Shown here piece after piece: positions 13,801-27,035 of a DNA stretch of 64,000 nucleotides. This DNA is from Piscicola geometra. Lineage: Eukaryota > Annelida > Clitellata > Hirudinida > Piscicolidae. Under the pieces are notes generated by a model. That model was not told the DNA's origin. It did no database searches and saw nothing but the letters and a program-made list of their open reading frames with translations. The position numbers were made by a program, and so were the translations under genes. The stretch covers positions 768,501 through 832,500 of the forward strand of contig CALSEQ010000043.1 in assembly GCA_943735955.1 (NCBI GenBank), in the 5' to 3' direction. Each line of letters starts with the position of its first letter. Within the stretch, counting starts at the first letter, position 1.

Positions 13801-14881
13801 TTTTCCTACGAGAACTCTGGTGCTTTTCAGAAAATTTGTTTTCTGAACACCTCAGTATAGGATCAGAAAAGAGCTTAAGAGCCCGTCGAAACTCTGTGAG
13901 TGAGCGAATCCAAACGGTCCGGCGCCCAAAAAGTCCAACCGGCAATGGCCGCAAGGTTCTTTGCTCAGTACTTCGAGGATACCGGACAAAGTGGAACAGA
14001 CCTTGCTCTATGTCAACCCGGGCTAAAACCCCACAGTCTTGCATAGAGTGTAGGATCGGTCACTGCCCCTGGATGCCTATGATAGGCCGCTGATCCTTAC
14101 TCCCCCCCACATACATGAGACAGTCCGAGGCCAACCCGGCGCCAATTTTTTTACTTCTTTATCTTTACTCCCCATGCACCCCCACACCAAATCCTTTTTA
14201 CCACCCAACCAAACCTACAGGCAAATGGTTGTCTTCACTGTCTTACTCTTATCCCAAACCCACACACATAGACAGCGCGAAAGATCCATGGAGGATACAC
14301 TGAACACCCCCACTGTTGTCACACAGCGATTTGTCACTTTCACTGAAAGTTTCATTTCGATCGATAGGTGCCTCACCACTCTGTTGATAGCCTAGACGGC
14401 TGCTTTCTCTGTTTCCATCGCCGGAAATTTTCCCTACTCTAGGGGATTTTTCCTACGAGAACTCTGGTGCTTTTCAGAAAATTTGTTTTCTGAACACCTC
14501 AGTATAGGATCCGAGAAGAGCTTAAGAGCCCGTCGAAACTCTGTGAGTGAGCGGATCCAAACGGTCTGGCGCCCAAAAAGTTCAACCGGCAATGGCCGCA
14601 AGGTTCTTTGCTCAGTACTTCGAGGATACCGGACAAGGTGGAACAGACCTTGCTCTATGTCAACCCATGCTAAAACCCCACAGGCTTGCATAGAGTGTAG
14701 GATCGGTCACTGCCCCTGGATGCCTATGATAGGCCGCTGATCCTTACTCCCACCGACACACATGAGACAGTCCGAGGCCAATACGGCGCCAACTTTTTTA
14801 CTTCTTTATCTTTACTCCCCATGCACCCCCACACCAAATCCTTTTTACCCCCCAACCAAACCTACAGGCAAATGGTTGTCC

Positions 14882-17800
14882 TCACTTTCTCACCCTAATC
14901 CCAACCCCACACACATGGACAGCGCGAAAGATCCATGGAGGATACACCGAACACCCCCACTGTTGTCACACAGCGATTTGTCACTTTCTCTGAAAGTTTC
15001 ATTTCGATCGATAAGTGCCTCACCACTCTGTTGATAGCCTAGACGGCTGCTTTCTCTGTTTCCCTCGCCGGAAATTTTCCCTACTTTAGGGGATTTTTTC
15101 TACGAGAACTCTGGTGCTTTTCAGAAAATTTGTTTTCTGAACACCTCAGTATAGGATCAGAGAAGAGCTTAAGAGCCCGTCGAAACTCTGTGAGTGAGCG
15201 AATCCAAACGGTCCGGCGCCCAAAAAGTCCAACCGGCAATGGCCGCAAGGTTCTTTGCTCAGTACTTCGAGGATACCGGACAAAGTGGAACAGACCTTGC
15301 TCTATGTCAACCCGGGCTAAAACCCCACAGGCTTGCATAGAGTGTAGGATCGGTCACTGCCCCTGGATGCCTATGATAGGCCGCTGATCCTTACTCCCAC
15401 CCACACACATGAGACACTCCGAGGCCAATACGTCGCCAATTTTTTTACTTCTTTATCTTTACTCCCCATGCACATCCACACCAAATCCTTTTTACCCCCC
15501 AACCAAACCTACTGGCAAATGGTTGTCCTCAGTGTCTCACCCTAATCCCAACCCCACACACATGGACAGCGCGAAAGATCCATGGAGGATACACCGAACA
15601 CCCCCACTGTTGTCACACAGCGATTTGTCACTTTCTCTGAAAGTTTCATTTCGATCGATAGGTGCCTCACTACTCTGTTGATAGCCTAGACGGCTGCTTT
15701 CTCTGTTTCCCTCGCCGGAAATTTTCCCTACTTTAGGGGATTTTTTCTACGAGAACTCTGGTGCTTTTCAGAAAATTTGTTTTCTGAACACCTCAGTATA
15801 GGATCAGAGAAGAGCTTAAGAGCCCGTCGAAACTCTGTGAGTGAGCGAATCCAAACGGTCCGGCGCCCAAAAAGTCCAACCGGCAATGGCCGCAAGGTTC
15901 TTTGCTCAGTTCTTCGAGGATACCGGACAAAGTGGAACAGACCTTGCTCTATGTCAACCCGGGCTAAAACCCCACAGGCTTGCATAGAGTGTAGGATCGG
16001 TCACTGCCCCTGGATGCCTATGATAGGCCGCTGATCCTTACTCCCACCCACACACATGAGACACTCCGAGGCCAATACGTCGCCAATTTTTTTACTTCTT
16101 TATCTTTACTCCCCATGCACATCCACACCAAATCCTTTTTACCCCCCAACCAAACCTACTGGCAAATGGTTGTCCTCAGTGTCTCACCCTAATCCCAACC
16201 CCACACACATGGACAGCGCGAAAGATCCATGGAGGATACACCGAACACCCCCACTCTTGTCACACAGCGATTTGTCACTTTCACTGAAAGTTTCATTTCG
16301 ATCGATAGGTGCCTCACCACTCTGTTGATAGCCTAGACGGCTGCTTTCTCTGTTTCCATCGCCGGAAATTTTCCCTACTCTAGGGGATTTTTCCTACGAG
16401 AACTCTGGTGCTTTTCAGAAAATTTGTTTTCTGAACACCTCAGTATAGGATCAGAGAAGAGCTTAAGAGCCCGTCGAAACTCTGTGAGTGAGCGGATCCA
16501 AACGGTCTGGCGCCCAAAAAGTTCAACCGGCAATGGCCGCAAGGTTCTTTGCTCAGTACTTCGAGGATACCGGACAAGGTGGAACAGACCTTGCTCTATG
16601 TCAACCCGGGCTAAAACCCCACAGGCTTGCATAGAGTGTAGGATCGGTCACTGCCCCTGGATGCCTATGATAGGCCGCTGATCCTTACTCCCACCGACAC
16701 ACATGAGACAGTCCGAGGCCAATACGGCGCCAACTTTTTTACTTCTTTATCTTTACTCCCCATGCACCCCCACACCAAATCCTTTTTACCCCCCAACCAA
16801 ACCTACAGGCAAATGGTTGTCCTCACTTTCTCACCCTAATCCCAACCCCACACACATGGACAGCGCGAAAGATCCATGGAGGATACACCGAACACCCCCA
16901 CTGTTGTCACACAGCGATTTGTCACTTTCTCTGAAAGTTTCATTTCGATCGATAGGTGCCTCACTACTCTGTTGATAGCCTAGACGGCTGCTTTCTCTGT
17001 TTCCCTCCCCGGAAATTTTCCCTACTTTAGGGGATTTTTCTACGAGAACTCTGGTGCTTTTCAGAAAATTTGTTTTCTGAACACCTCAGTATAGGATCAG
17101 AGAAGAGCTTAAGAGCCCGTCGAAACTCTGTGAGTGAGCGAATCCAAACGGTCCGGCGCCCAAAAAGTCCAACCGGCAATGGCCGCAAGGTTCTTTGCTC
17201 AGTACTTCGAGGATACCGGACAAAGTGGAACAGACCTTGCTCTATGTCAACCCGGGCTAAAACCCCACAGGCTTGCATAGAGTGTAGGATCGGTCACTGC
17301 CCCTGGATGCCTATGATAGGCCGCTGATCCTTACTCCCACCCACACACATGAGACACTCCGAGGCCAATACGGCGCCAATTTTTTTACTTCTTTATCTTT
17401 ACTCCCCATGCACCCCCACACCAAATCCTTTTTACCACCCAACCAAACCTACAGGCAAATGGTTGTCTTCACTGTCTTACTCTTATCCCAAACCCACACA
17501 CATAGACAGCGCGAAAGATCCATGGAGGATACACTGAACACCCCCACTGTTGTCACACAGCGATTTGTCACTTTCACTGAGAGTTTCATTTCGATCGATA
17601 GGTGCCTCACCACTCTGTTGATAGCCTAGACGGCTGCTTTCTCTGTTTCCATCGCCGGAAATTTTCCCTACTCTAGGGGATTTTTCCTACGAGAACTCTG
17701 GTGCTTTTCAGAAAATTTGTTTTCTGAACACCTCAGTATAGGATCAGAGAAGAGCTTAAGAGCCCGTCGAAACTCTGTGAGTGAGCGGATCCAAACGGTC

Positions 17801-17994
17801 TGGCGCCCAAAAAGTTCAACCGGCAATGGCCGCAAGGTTCTTTGCTCAGTACTTCGAGGATACCGGACAAGGTGGAACAGACCTTGCTCTATGTCAACCC
17901 GGGCTAAAACCCCACAGGCTTGCATAGAGTGTAGGATCGGTCACTGCCCCTGGATGCCTATGATAGGCCGCTGATCCTTACTCCCAACGACACA
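14882..17994. repeat. Satellite segment duplicated from the left end, mosaic right copy
   Basis: The first ~650 bases match 1-650 at offset 14881 (23 units), including the rare GATAAGTGCC variant (130 and 15011). From about 15.6 kb the match is to 1.4-3.76 kb at offset 14234 (22 units). The unit at about 15.4-15.7 kb joins the first half of one source unit to the second half of another. One unit has therefore been lost at the switch. Confidence 0.7.
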
Positions 17995-18639
17995 CATGAG
18001 ACAGTCCGAGGCCAATACGGCGCCAACTTTTTTACTTCTTTATCTTTACTCCCCATGCACCCCCACACCAAATCCTTTTTACCCCCCAACCAAACCTACA
18101 GGCAAATGGTTGTCCTCACTTTCTCACCCTAATCCCAACCCCACACACATGGACAGCGCGAAAGATCCATGGAGGATACACCGAACACCCCCACTGTTGT
18201 CACACAGCGATTTGTCACTTTCTCTGAAAGTTTCATTTCGATCGATAGGTGCCTCACTACTCTGTTGATAGCCTAGACGGCTGCTTTCTCTGTTTCCCTC
18301 GCCGGAAATTTTCCCTACTCTAGGGGATTTTTCTTACGAGAACTCTGGTGCTTTTCAGAAAATTTGTTTTCTGAACACCTCAGTACAGGATCAGAGAAGA
18401 GCTTAAGAGCCCGTCGAAACTCTGTGAGTGAGCGGATCCAAACGGTCCGGCGCCCAAAAAGTCCAACCGGCAATGGCCGCAAGGTTCTTTGCTCAGTACT
18501 TCGAGGATACCGGACAAAGTGGAACAGACCTTGCTCTATGTCAACCCGGGCTAAAACCCCACAGGCTTGCATAGAGTGTAGGATCGGTCACTGCCCCTGG
18601 ATGCCTATGATAGGCCGCTGATCCTTACTCCCACCCACA

Positions 18640-21600
18640 CACATGAGACACTCCGAGGCCAATACGGCGCCAATTTTTTTACTTCTTTATCTTTACTCCC
18701 CATGCACATCCACACCAAATCCTTTTTACCCCCCCAACCAAACCTACTGGCAAATGGTTGTCCTCAGTGTCTCACCCTAATCCCAACCCCACACACATGG
18801 ACAGCGCGAAAGATCCATGGAGGATACACCGAACACCCCCACTCTTGTCACACAGCAATTTGTCACTTTCACTGAAAGTTTCATTTCGATCGATAGGTGC
18901 CTCACCACTCTGTTGATAGCCTAGACGGCTGCTTTTTCTGTTTCCATTGCCGGAAATTTTCCCTACTCTAGGGGATTTTTCCTACGAGAACTCTGGTGCT
19001 TTTCAGAAAATTTGTTTTCTGAACACCTCAGTATAGGATCAGAGAAGAGCTTAAGAGCCCGTCGAAACTCTGTGAGTGAGCGAATCCAAACGGTCCGGCG
19101 CCCAAAAAGTCCAACCGGCAATGGCCGCAAGGTTCTTTGCTCAGTACTTCGAGGATACCGGACAAAGTGGAACAGACCTTGCTCTATGTCAACCCGGGCT
19201 AAAACCCCACAGGCTTGCATAGAGTGTAGGATCGGTCACTGCCCCTGGATGCCTATGATAGGCCGCTGATCCTTACTCCCACCCACACACATGAGACACT
19301 CCGAGGCCAATACGGCGCCAATTTTTTTACTTCTTTATCTTTACTCCCCATGCACATCCACACCAAATCCTTTTTACCCCCCAACCAAACCTACTGGCAA
19401 ATGGTTGTCCTCAGTGTCTCACCCTAATCCCAACCCCACACACATGGACAGCGCGAAAGATCCATGGAGGATACACCGAACACCCCCACTCTTGTCACAC
19501 AGCAATTTGTCACTTTCACTGAAAGTTTCATTTCGATCGATAGGTGCCTCACCACTCTGTTGATAGCCTAGACGGCTGCTTTTTCTGTTTCCATTGCCGG
19601 AAATTTTCCCTACTCTAGGGGATTTTTCCTACGAGAACTCTGGTGCTTTTCAGAAAATTTGTTTTCTGAACACCTCAGTATAGGATCAGAGAAGAGCTTA
19701 AGAGCCCGTCGAAACTCTGTGAGTGAGCGAATCCAAACGGTCCGGCGCCCAAAAAGTCCAACCGGCAATGGCCGCAAGGTTCTTTGCTCAGTACTTCGAG
19801 GATACCGGACAAAGTGGAACAGACCTTGCTCTATGTCAACCCGGGCTAAAACCCCACAGTCTTGCATAGAGTGTAGGATCGGTCACTGCCCCTGGATGCC
19901 TATGATAGGCCGCTGATCCTTACTCCCACCCACATACATGAGACAGTCCGAGGCCAACCCGGCGCCAATTTTTTTACTTCTTTATCTTTACTCCCCATGC
20001 ACCCCCACACCAAATCCTTTTTACCACCCAACCAAACCTACAGGCAAATGGTTGTCTTCACTGTCTTACTCTTATCCCAAACCCACACACATAGACAGCG
20101 CGAAAGATCCATGGAGGATACACTGAACACCCCCACTGTTGTCACACAGCGATTTGTCACTTTCACTGAAAGTTTCATTTCGATCGATAGGTGCCTCACC
20201 ACTCTGTTGATAGCCTAGACGGCTGCTTTCTCTGTTTCCATCGCCGGAAATTTTCCCTACTCTAGGGGATTTTTCCTACGAGAACTCTGGTGCTTTTCAG
20301 AAAATTTGTTTTCTGAACACCTCAGTATAGGATCAGAGAAGAGCTTAAGAGCCCGTCGAAACTCTGTGAGTGAGCGGATCCAAACGGTCTGGCGCCCAAA
20401 AAGTTCAACCGGCAATGGCCGCAAGGTTCTTTGCTCAGTACTTCGAGGATACCGGACAAGGTGGAACAGACCTTGCTCTATGTCAACCCGGGCTAAAACC
20501 CCACAGGCTTGCATAGAGTGTAGGATCGGTCACTGCCCCTGGATGCCTATGATAGGCCGCTGATCCTTACTCCCACCGACACACATGAGACAGTCCGAGG
20601 CCAATACGGCGCCAACTTTTTTACTTCTTTATCTTTACTCCCCATGCACCCCCACACCAAATCCTTTTTACCCCCCAACCGAACCTACAGGCAAATGGTT
20701 GTCCTCACTTTCTCACCCTAATCCCAACCCCACACACATGGACAGCGCGAAAGATCCATGGAGGATACACCGAACACCCCCACTGTTGTCACACAGCGAT
20801 TTGTCACTTTCTCTGAAAGTTTCATTTCGATCGATAGGTGCCTCACCAGTCTGTTGATAGCCATAGACGGCTGCTTTCTCTGTTTCCCTCGCCGGAAATT
20901 TTCCCTACTTTAGGGGATTTTTTCTACGAGAACTCTGGTGCTTTTCAGAAAATTTGTTTTCTGAACACCTCAGTATAGGATCAGAGAAGAGCTTAAGAAC
21001 CCGTCGAAACTCTGTGAGTGAGCGGATCCAATCGGTCCGGCACCCAAAAAGTCAAACCGGCAATGGCCGCAGGGTTCTTTGCTCAGTACTTCGAGGATAC
21101 CGGACAAAGTGGAACAGACCTTGCTCTATGTCAACCCGGGCTAAAACCCCACAGTCTTGCATAGAGTGTAGGATCGGTCACTGCCCCTGGATGCCTATGA
21201 TAGGCCGCTGATCCTTACTCCCACCCACATACATGAGACAGTCCGAGGCCAACCCGGCGCCAATTTTTTTACTTCTTTATCTTTACTCCCCATGCATCCC
21301 CACACCAAATCCTTTTTACCACCCAACCAAACCTACAGGCAAATGGTTGTCTTCACTGTCTCACTTTTATCCCAAACCCACACACATAGACAGCGCGAAA
21401 GATCCATGGAGGATACACTGAACACCCCCACTGTTGTCACACAGCGATTTCTCACTTTCACTGAAAGTTTCATTTCGATCGATAGGTGCCTCACCACTCT
21501 GTTGATAGCCTAGACGGCTGCTTTCTCTGTTTCCATCGCCGGAAATTTTCCCTACTCTAGGGGATTTTTCCTACGAGAACTCTGGTGCTTTTCAGAAAAT
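18640..21600. repeat. Multi-unit satellite block, copy 2 of 3
   Basis: It matches 5.70-7.95 kb at offset 12940 (20 units). It then skips one unit and matches 8.56-9.4 kb at offset 12293 (19 units). The skipped unit is the one with CAACCTGGGC (8192), which this copy lacks. The CATAGACGG insertion near 20860 equals the one at about 8567, placing the switch inside that unit. Confidence 0.65.
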
Positions 21601-22529
21601 TTGTTTTCTGAACACCTCAGTATAGGATCAGAGAAGAGCTTAAGAGCCCGTTGAAACTCTGTGAGTGAGCGGATCCAAACGGTCCGGCGCCCAAAAAGTT
21701 CAACCGGCAATGGCCGCAAGGTTCATTGCTCAGTACTTCGAGGATACCGGACAAGGTGGAACAGACCTTGCTCTATGTCAACCCGGGCTAAAACCCCACA
21801 GGCTTGCATAGAGTGTAGGATCGGTCACTGCCCCTGGATGCCTATGATAGGCCGCTGATCCTTACTCCCAACGACACACATGAGACAGTCCGAGGCCAAT
21901 ACGGCGCCAACTTTTTTACTTCTTTATCTTTACTCCCCATGCACCCCCACACCAAATCCTTTTTACCCCCCAACCAAACCTACAGGCAAATGGTTGTCCT
22001 CACTTTCTCACCCTAATCCCAACCCCACACACATGGACAGCGCGAAAGATCCATGGAGGATACACCGAACACCCCCACTGTTGTCACACAGCGATTTGTC
22101 ACTTTCTCTGAAAGTTTCATTTCGATCGATAGGTGCCTCACTACTCTGTTGATAGCCTAGACGGCTGCTTTCTCTGTTTCCCTCGCCGGAAATTTTCCCT
22201 ACTCTAGGGGATTTTTCTTACGAGAACTCTGGTGCTTTTCAGAAAATTTGTTTTCTGAACACCTCAGTACAGGATCAGAGAAGAGCTTAAGAGCCCGTCG
22301 AAACTCTGTGAGTGAGCGGATCCAAACGGTCCGGCGCCCAAAAAGTCCAACCGGCAATGGCCGCAAGGTTCTTTGCTCAGTACTTCGAGGATACCGGACA
22401 AAGTGGAACAGACCTTGCTCTATGTCAACCCGGGCTAAAACCCCACAGGCTTGCATAGAGTGTAGGATCGGTCACTGCCCCTGGATGCCTATGATAGGCC
22501 GCTGATCCTTACTCCCACCCACACACATG

Positions 22530-25330
22530 AGACACTCCGAGGCCAATACGGCGCCAATTTTTTTACTTCTTTATCTTTACTCCCCATGCACATCCACACC
22601 AAATCCTTTTTACCCCCCCAACCAAACCTACTGGCAAATGGTTGTCCTCAGTGTCTCACCCTAATCCCAACCCCACACACATGGACAGCGCGAAAGATCC
22701 ATGGAGGATACACCGAACACCCCCACTCTTGTCACACAGCAATTTGTCACTTTCACTGAAAGTTTCATTTCGATCGATAGGTGCCTCACCACTCTGTTGA
22801 TAGCCTAGACGGCTGCTTTTTCTGTTTCCATTGCCGGAAATTTTCCCTACTCTAGGGGATTTTTCCTACGAGAACTCTGGTGCTTTTCAGAAAATTTGTT
22901 TTCTGAACACCTCAGTATAGGATCAGAGAAGAGCTTAAGAGCCCGTCGAAACTCTGTGAGTGAGCGAATCCAAACGGTCCGGCGCCCAAAAAGTCCAACC
23001 GGCAATGGCCGCAAGGTTCTTTGCTCAGTACTTCGAGGATACCGGACAAAGTGGAACAGACCTTGCTCTATGTCAACCCGGGCTAAAACCCCACAGGCTT
23101 GCATAGAGTGTAGGATCGGTCACTGCCCCTGGATGCCTATGATAGGCCGCTGATCCTTACTCCCACCCACACACATGAGACACTCCGAGGCCAATACGGC
23201 GCCAATTTTTTTACTTCTTTATCTTTACTCCCCATGCACATCCACACCAAATCCTTTTTACCCCCCAACCAAACCTACTGGCAAATGGTTGTCCTCAGTG
23301 TCTCACCCTAATCCCAACCCCACACACATGGACAGCGCGAAAGATCCATGGAGGATACACCGAACACCCCCACTCTTGTCACACAGCAATTTGTCACTTT
23401 CACTGAAAGTTTCATTTCGATCGATAGGTGCCTCACCACTCTGTTGATAGCCTAGACGGCTGCTTTTTCTGTTTCCATTGCCGGAAATTTTCCCTACTCT
23501 AGGGGATTTTTCCTACGAGAACTCTGGTGCTTTTCAGAAAATTTGTTTTCTGAACACCTCAGTATAGGATCAGAGAAGAGCTTAAGAGCCCGTCGAAACT
23601 CTGTGAGTGAGCGAATCCAAACGGTCCGGCGCCCAAAAAGTCCAACCGGCAATGGCCGCAAGGTTCTTTGCTCAGTACTTCGAGGATACCGGACAAAGTG
23701 GAACAGACCTTGCTCTATGTCAACCCGGGCTAAAACCCCACAGTCTTGCATAGAGTGTAGGATCGGTCACTGCCCCTGGATGCCTATGATAGGCCGCTGA
23801 TCCTTACTCCCACCCACATACATGAGACAGTCCGAGGCCAACCCGGCGCCAATTTTTTTACTTCTTTATCTTTACTCCCCATGCACCCCCACACCAAATC
23901 CTTTTTACCACCCAACCAAACCTACAGGCAAATGGTTGTCTTCACTGTCTTACTCTTATCCCAAACCCACACACATAGACAGCGCGAAAGATCCATGGAG
24001 GATACACTGAACACCCCCACTGTTGTCACACAGCGATTTGTCACTTTCACTGAAAGTTTCATTTCGATCGATAGGTGCCTCACCACTCTGTTGATAGCCT
24101 AGACGGCTGCTTTCTCTGTTTCCATCGCCGGAAATTTTCCCTACTCTAGGGGATTTTTCCTACGAGAACTCTGGTGCTTTTCAGAAAATTTGTTTTCTGA
24201 ACACCTCAGTATAGGATCAGAGAAGAGCTTAAGAGCCCGTCGAAACTCTGTGAGTGAGCGGATCCAAACGGTCTGGCGCCCAAAAAGTTCAACCGGCAAT
24301 GGCCGCAAGGTTCTTTGCTCAGTACTTCGAGGATACCGGACAAGGTGGAACAGACCTTGCTCTATGTCAACCCGGGCTAAAACCCCACAGGCTTGCATAG
24401 AGTGTAGGATCGGTCACTGCCCCTGGATGCCTATGATAGGCCGCTGATCCTTACTCCCACCGACACACATGAGACAGTCCGAGGCCAATACGGCGCCAAC
24501 TTTTTTACTTCTTTATCTTTACTCCCCATGCACCCCCACACCAAATCCTTTTTACCCCCCAACCGAACCTACAGGCAAATGGTTGTCCTCACTTTCTCAC
24601 CCTAATCCCAACCCCACACACATGGACAGCGCGAAAGATCCATGGAGGATACACCGAACACCCCCACTGTTGTCACACAGCGATTTGTCACTTTCTCTGA
24701 AAGTTTCATTTCGATCGATAGGTGCCTCACCAGTCTGTTGATAGCCTAGACGGCTGCTTTCTCTGTTTCCCTCGCCGGAAATTTTCCCTACTTTAGGGGA
24801 TTTTTTCTACGAGAACTCTGGTGCTTTTCAGAAAATTTGTTTTCTGAACACCTCAGTATAGGATCAGAGAAGAGCTTAAGAACCCGTCGAAACTCTGTGA
24901 GTGAGCGGATCCAATCGGTCCGGCACCCAAAAAGTCAAACCGGCAATGGCCGCAAGGTTCTTTGCTCAGTACTTCGAGGATACCGGACAAAGTGGAACAG
25001 ACCTTGCTCTATGTCAACCTGGGCTAAAACCCCACAGGCTTGCATAGAGTGTAGGATCGGTCACTGCCCCTGGATGCCTATGATAGGCCGCTGATCCTTA
25101 CTTCCACCCACACACATGAGACACTCCGAGGCCAATACGGCGCCAATTTTTTTACTTCTTTATCTTTACTCCCCATGCACATCCACACCAAATCCTTTTT
25201 ACCCCCCAACCAAACCTACTGGCAAACGGTTGTCCTCAGTGTCTCACCCTAATCCCAACCCCACACACATGGACAGCGCGAAAGATCCATGGAGGATACA
25301 CCGAACACCCCCACTCTTGTCACACAGCGA
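22530..25330. repeat. Multi-unit satellite block, copy 3 of 3
   Basis: It matches copy 2 at offset 3884 (six units plus 2 bp) and copy 1 at offset 16824 (26 units plus 2 bp). Unlike copy 2 it keeps the CAACCTGGGC unit (about 25016). It then switches, near 25.3 kb, to the sequence found at about 9150 in copy 1, omitting one unit. The upstream unit with CAGTACAGGATC (about 22265) is shared with 18381, so the match to copy 2 extends left to about 21.9 kb. Confidence 0.65.
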
Positions 25331-27035
25331 TTTCTCACTTTCACTGAAAGTTTCATTTCGATCGATAGGTGCCTCACCACTCTGTTGATAGCCTAGACGG
25401 CTGCTTTCTCTGTTTCCATCGCCGAAAATTTTCCCTACTCTAGGGGATTTTTCCTACGAGAACTCTGGTGCTTTTCAGAAAATTTGTTTTCTGAACACCT
25501 CAGTATAGGATCAGAGAAGAGCTTAAGAGCCCGTTGAAACTCTGTGAGTGAGCGGATCCAAACGGTCCGGCGCCCAAAAAGTTCAACCGGCAATGGCCGC
25601 AAGGTTCATTGCTCAGTACTTTGAGGATACCGGACAAAGTGGAACAGACCTTGCTCTATGTCAACCCGGGCTAAAACCCAACAGGCTCGCATAGAGTGTA
25701 GGATCGGTCACTGCCCCTGGATGTCTATGATAGTTCGCTGATCCTTACTCCCACCCACACACATGAGACAGTCCGAGGCCAGTACGGCGCCAATTTTTTT
25801 ACTTCTTTATCTTTACTCCCCATGCACCCCCACACCAAATCCTTTTTACCCCCCAACCAAACCTACAGGCAAATGGTTGTCCTCACTGTCTCACCCTAAT
25901 CCCAACCCCACACACATGGACAGCGCGAAAGATCCATGGAGGATACACCGAACACCCCCACTGTTGTCACACAGCGATTTGTCACTTTCTCTGAAAGTTT
26001 CATTTCGATCGATAGGTGCCTCACCACTCTGTTGATAGCCTAGACGGCTGCTTCCTCTGTTTCCCTCACCGGAAATTTCCCTACTCTAGGGGATTTTTCC
26101 TACGAGAACTCTGGTTCTTTTCAGAAAATTTGTTTTCTGAACACCTCAGTATAGGATCAGAGAAGAGCTTAAGAGCCCGTCGAAACTCTGTGAGTGAGCG
26201 GATCCAAACGGTCTGGCGCCCAAAAAGTTCAACCGGCAATGGCCGCAAGGTTCTTTGCTCAGTACTTCGAGGATACCGGACAAGGTGGAACAGACCTTGC
26301 TCTATGTCAACCCGGGCTAAAACCCCACAGGCTTGCATAGAGTGTAGGATCGGTCACTGCCCCTGGATGCCTATGATAGGCCGCTGATCCTTACTCCCAC
26401 CGACACACATGAGACAGTCCGAGGCCAATACGGCGCCAACTTTTTTACTTCTTTATCTTTACTCCCCATGCACCCCCACACCAAATCCTTTTTACCCCCC
26501 AACCAAACCTACAGGCAAATGGTTGTCCTCACTTTCTCACCCTAATCCCAACCCCACACACATGGACAGCGCGAAAGATCCATGGAGAATACACCGAACA
26601 CCCCCACTGTTGTCACACAGCGATTTGTCACTTTCTCTGAAAGTTTCATTTCGATCGATAGGTGCCTCACCACTCTGTTGATAGCCTAGACGGCTGCTTT
26701 CTCTGTTTCCCTCGCCGGAAATTTTCCCTACTCTATGAGATTTTTCCTACGAGAACTCTGGTGCTTTTCAGAAAATTTGTTTTCTGAACACCTCAGTATA
26801 GGATCAGAGAAGAGCTTAAGATCCCGTCGAAACTCTGTGAGTGAGCGAATCCATACGGTCCGGCGCCCAAAAAGTCCAACCGGCAATGGCCGCAAGGTTC
26901 TTTGCTCAGTACTTCGAGGATACCGGACAAAGTGGAACAGACCTTGCTCTATGTCAACCCGGGCTAAAACCCCACAGGCTTGCATAGAGTGTAGGATCGG
27001 TCACTGCCCCTGGATGCCTATGATAGGCCGCTGAT
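25330..27035. repeat. Satellite segment duplicated 16.2 kb away, right copy
   Basis: Partner of 9150-10860. Every rare change listed there is present. It differs by very few bases, for example CCCCACACAC near 25910 where the left copy has CCCCTCACAC, and GCTTCCTCTG where the left copy has GTTTCCTCTG. The high identity over almost three units against a background of clearly different neighbours points to a recent event. Confidence 0.8.

Noticed and set aside
13641..14093. A 150-codon frame in the satellite
   Set aside because: It arises where one unit lost the usual stop (TAGCCAAGACGG for TAGCCTAGACGG), fusing two ordinary shadow frames.
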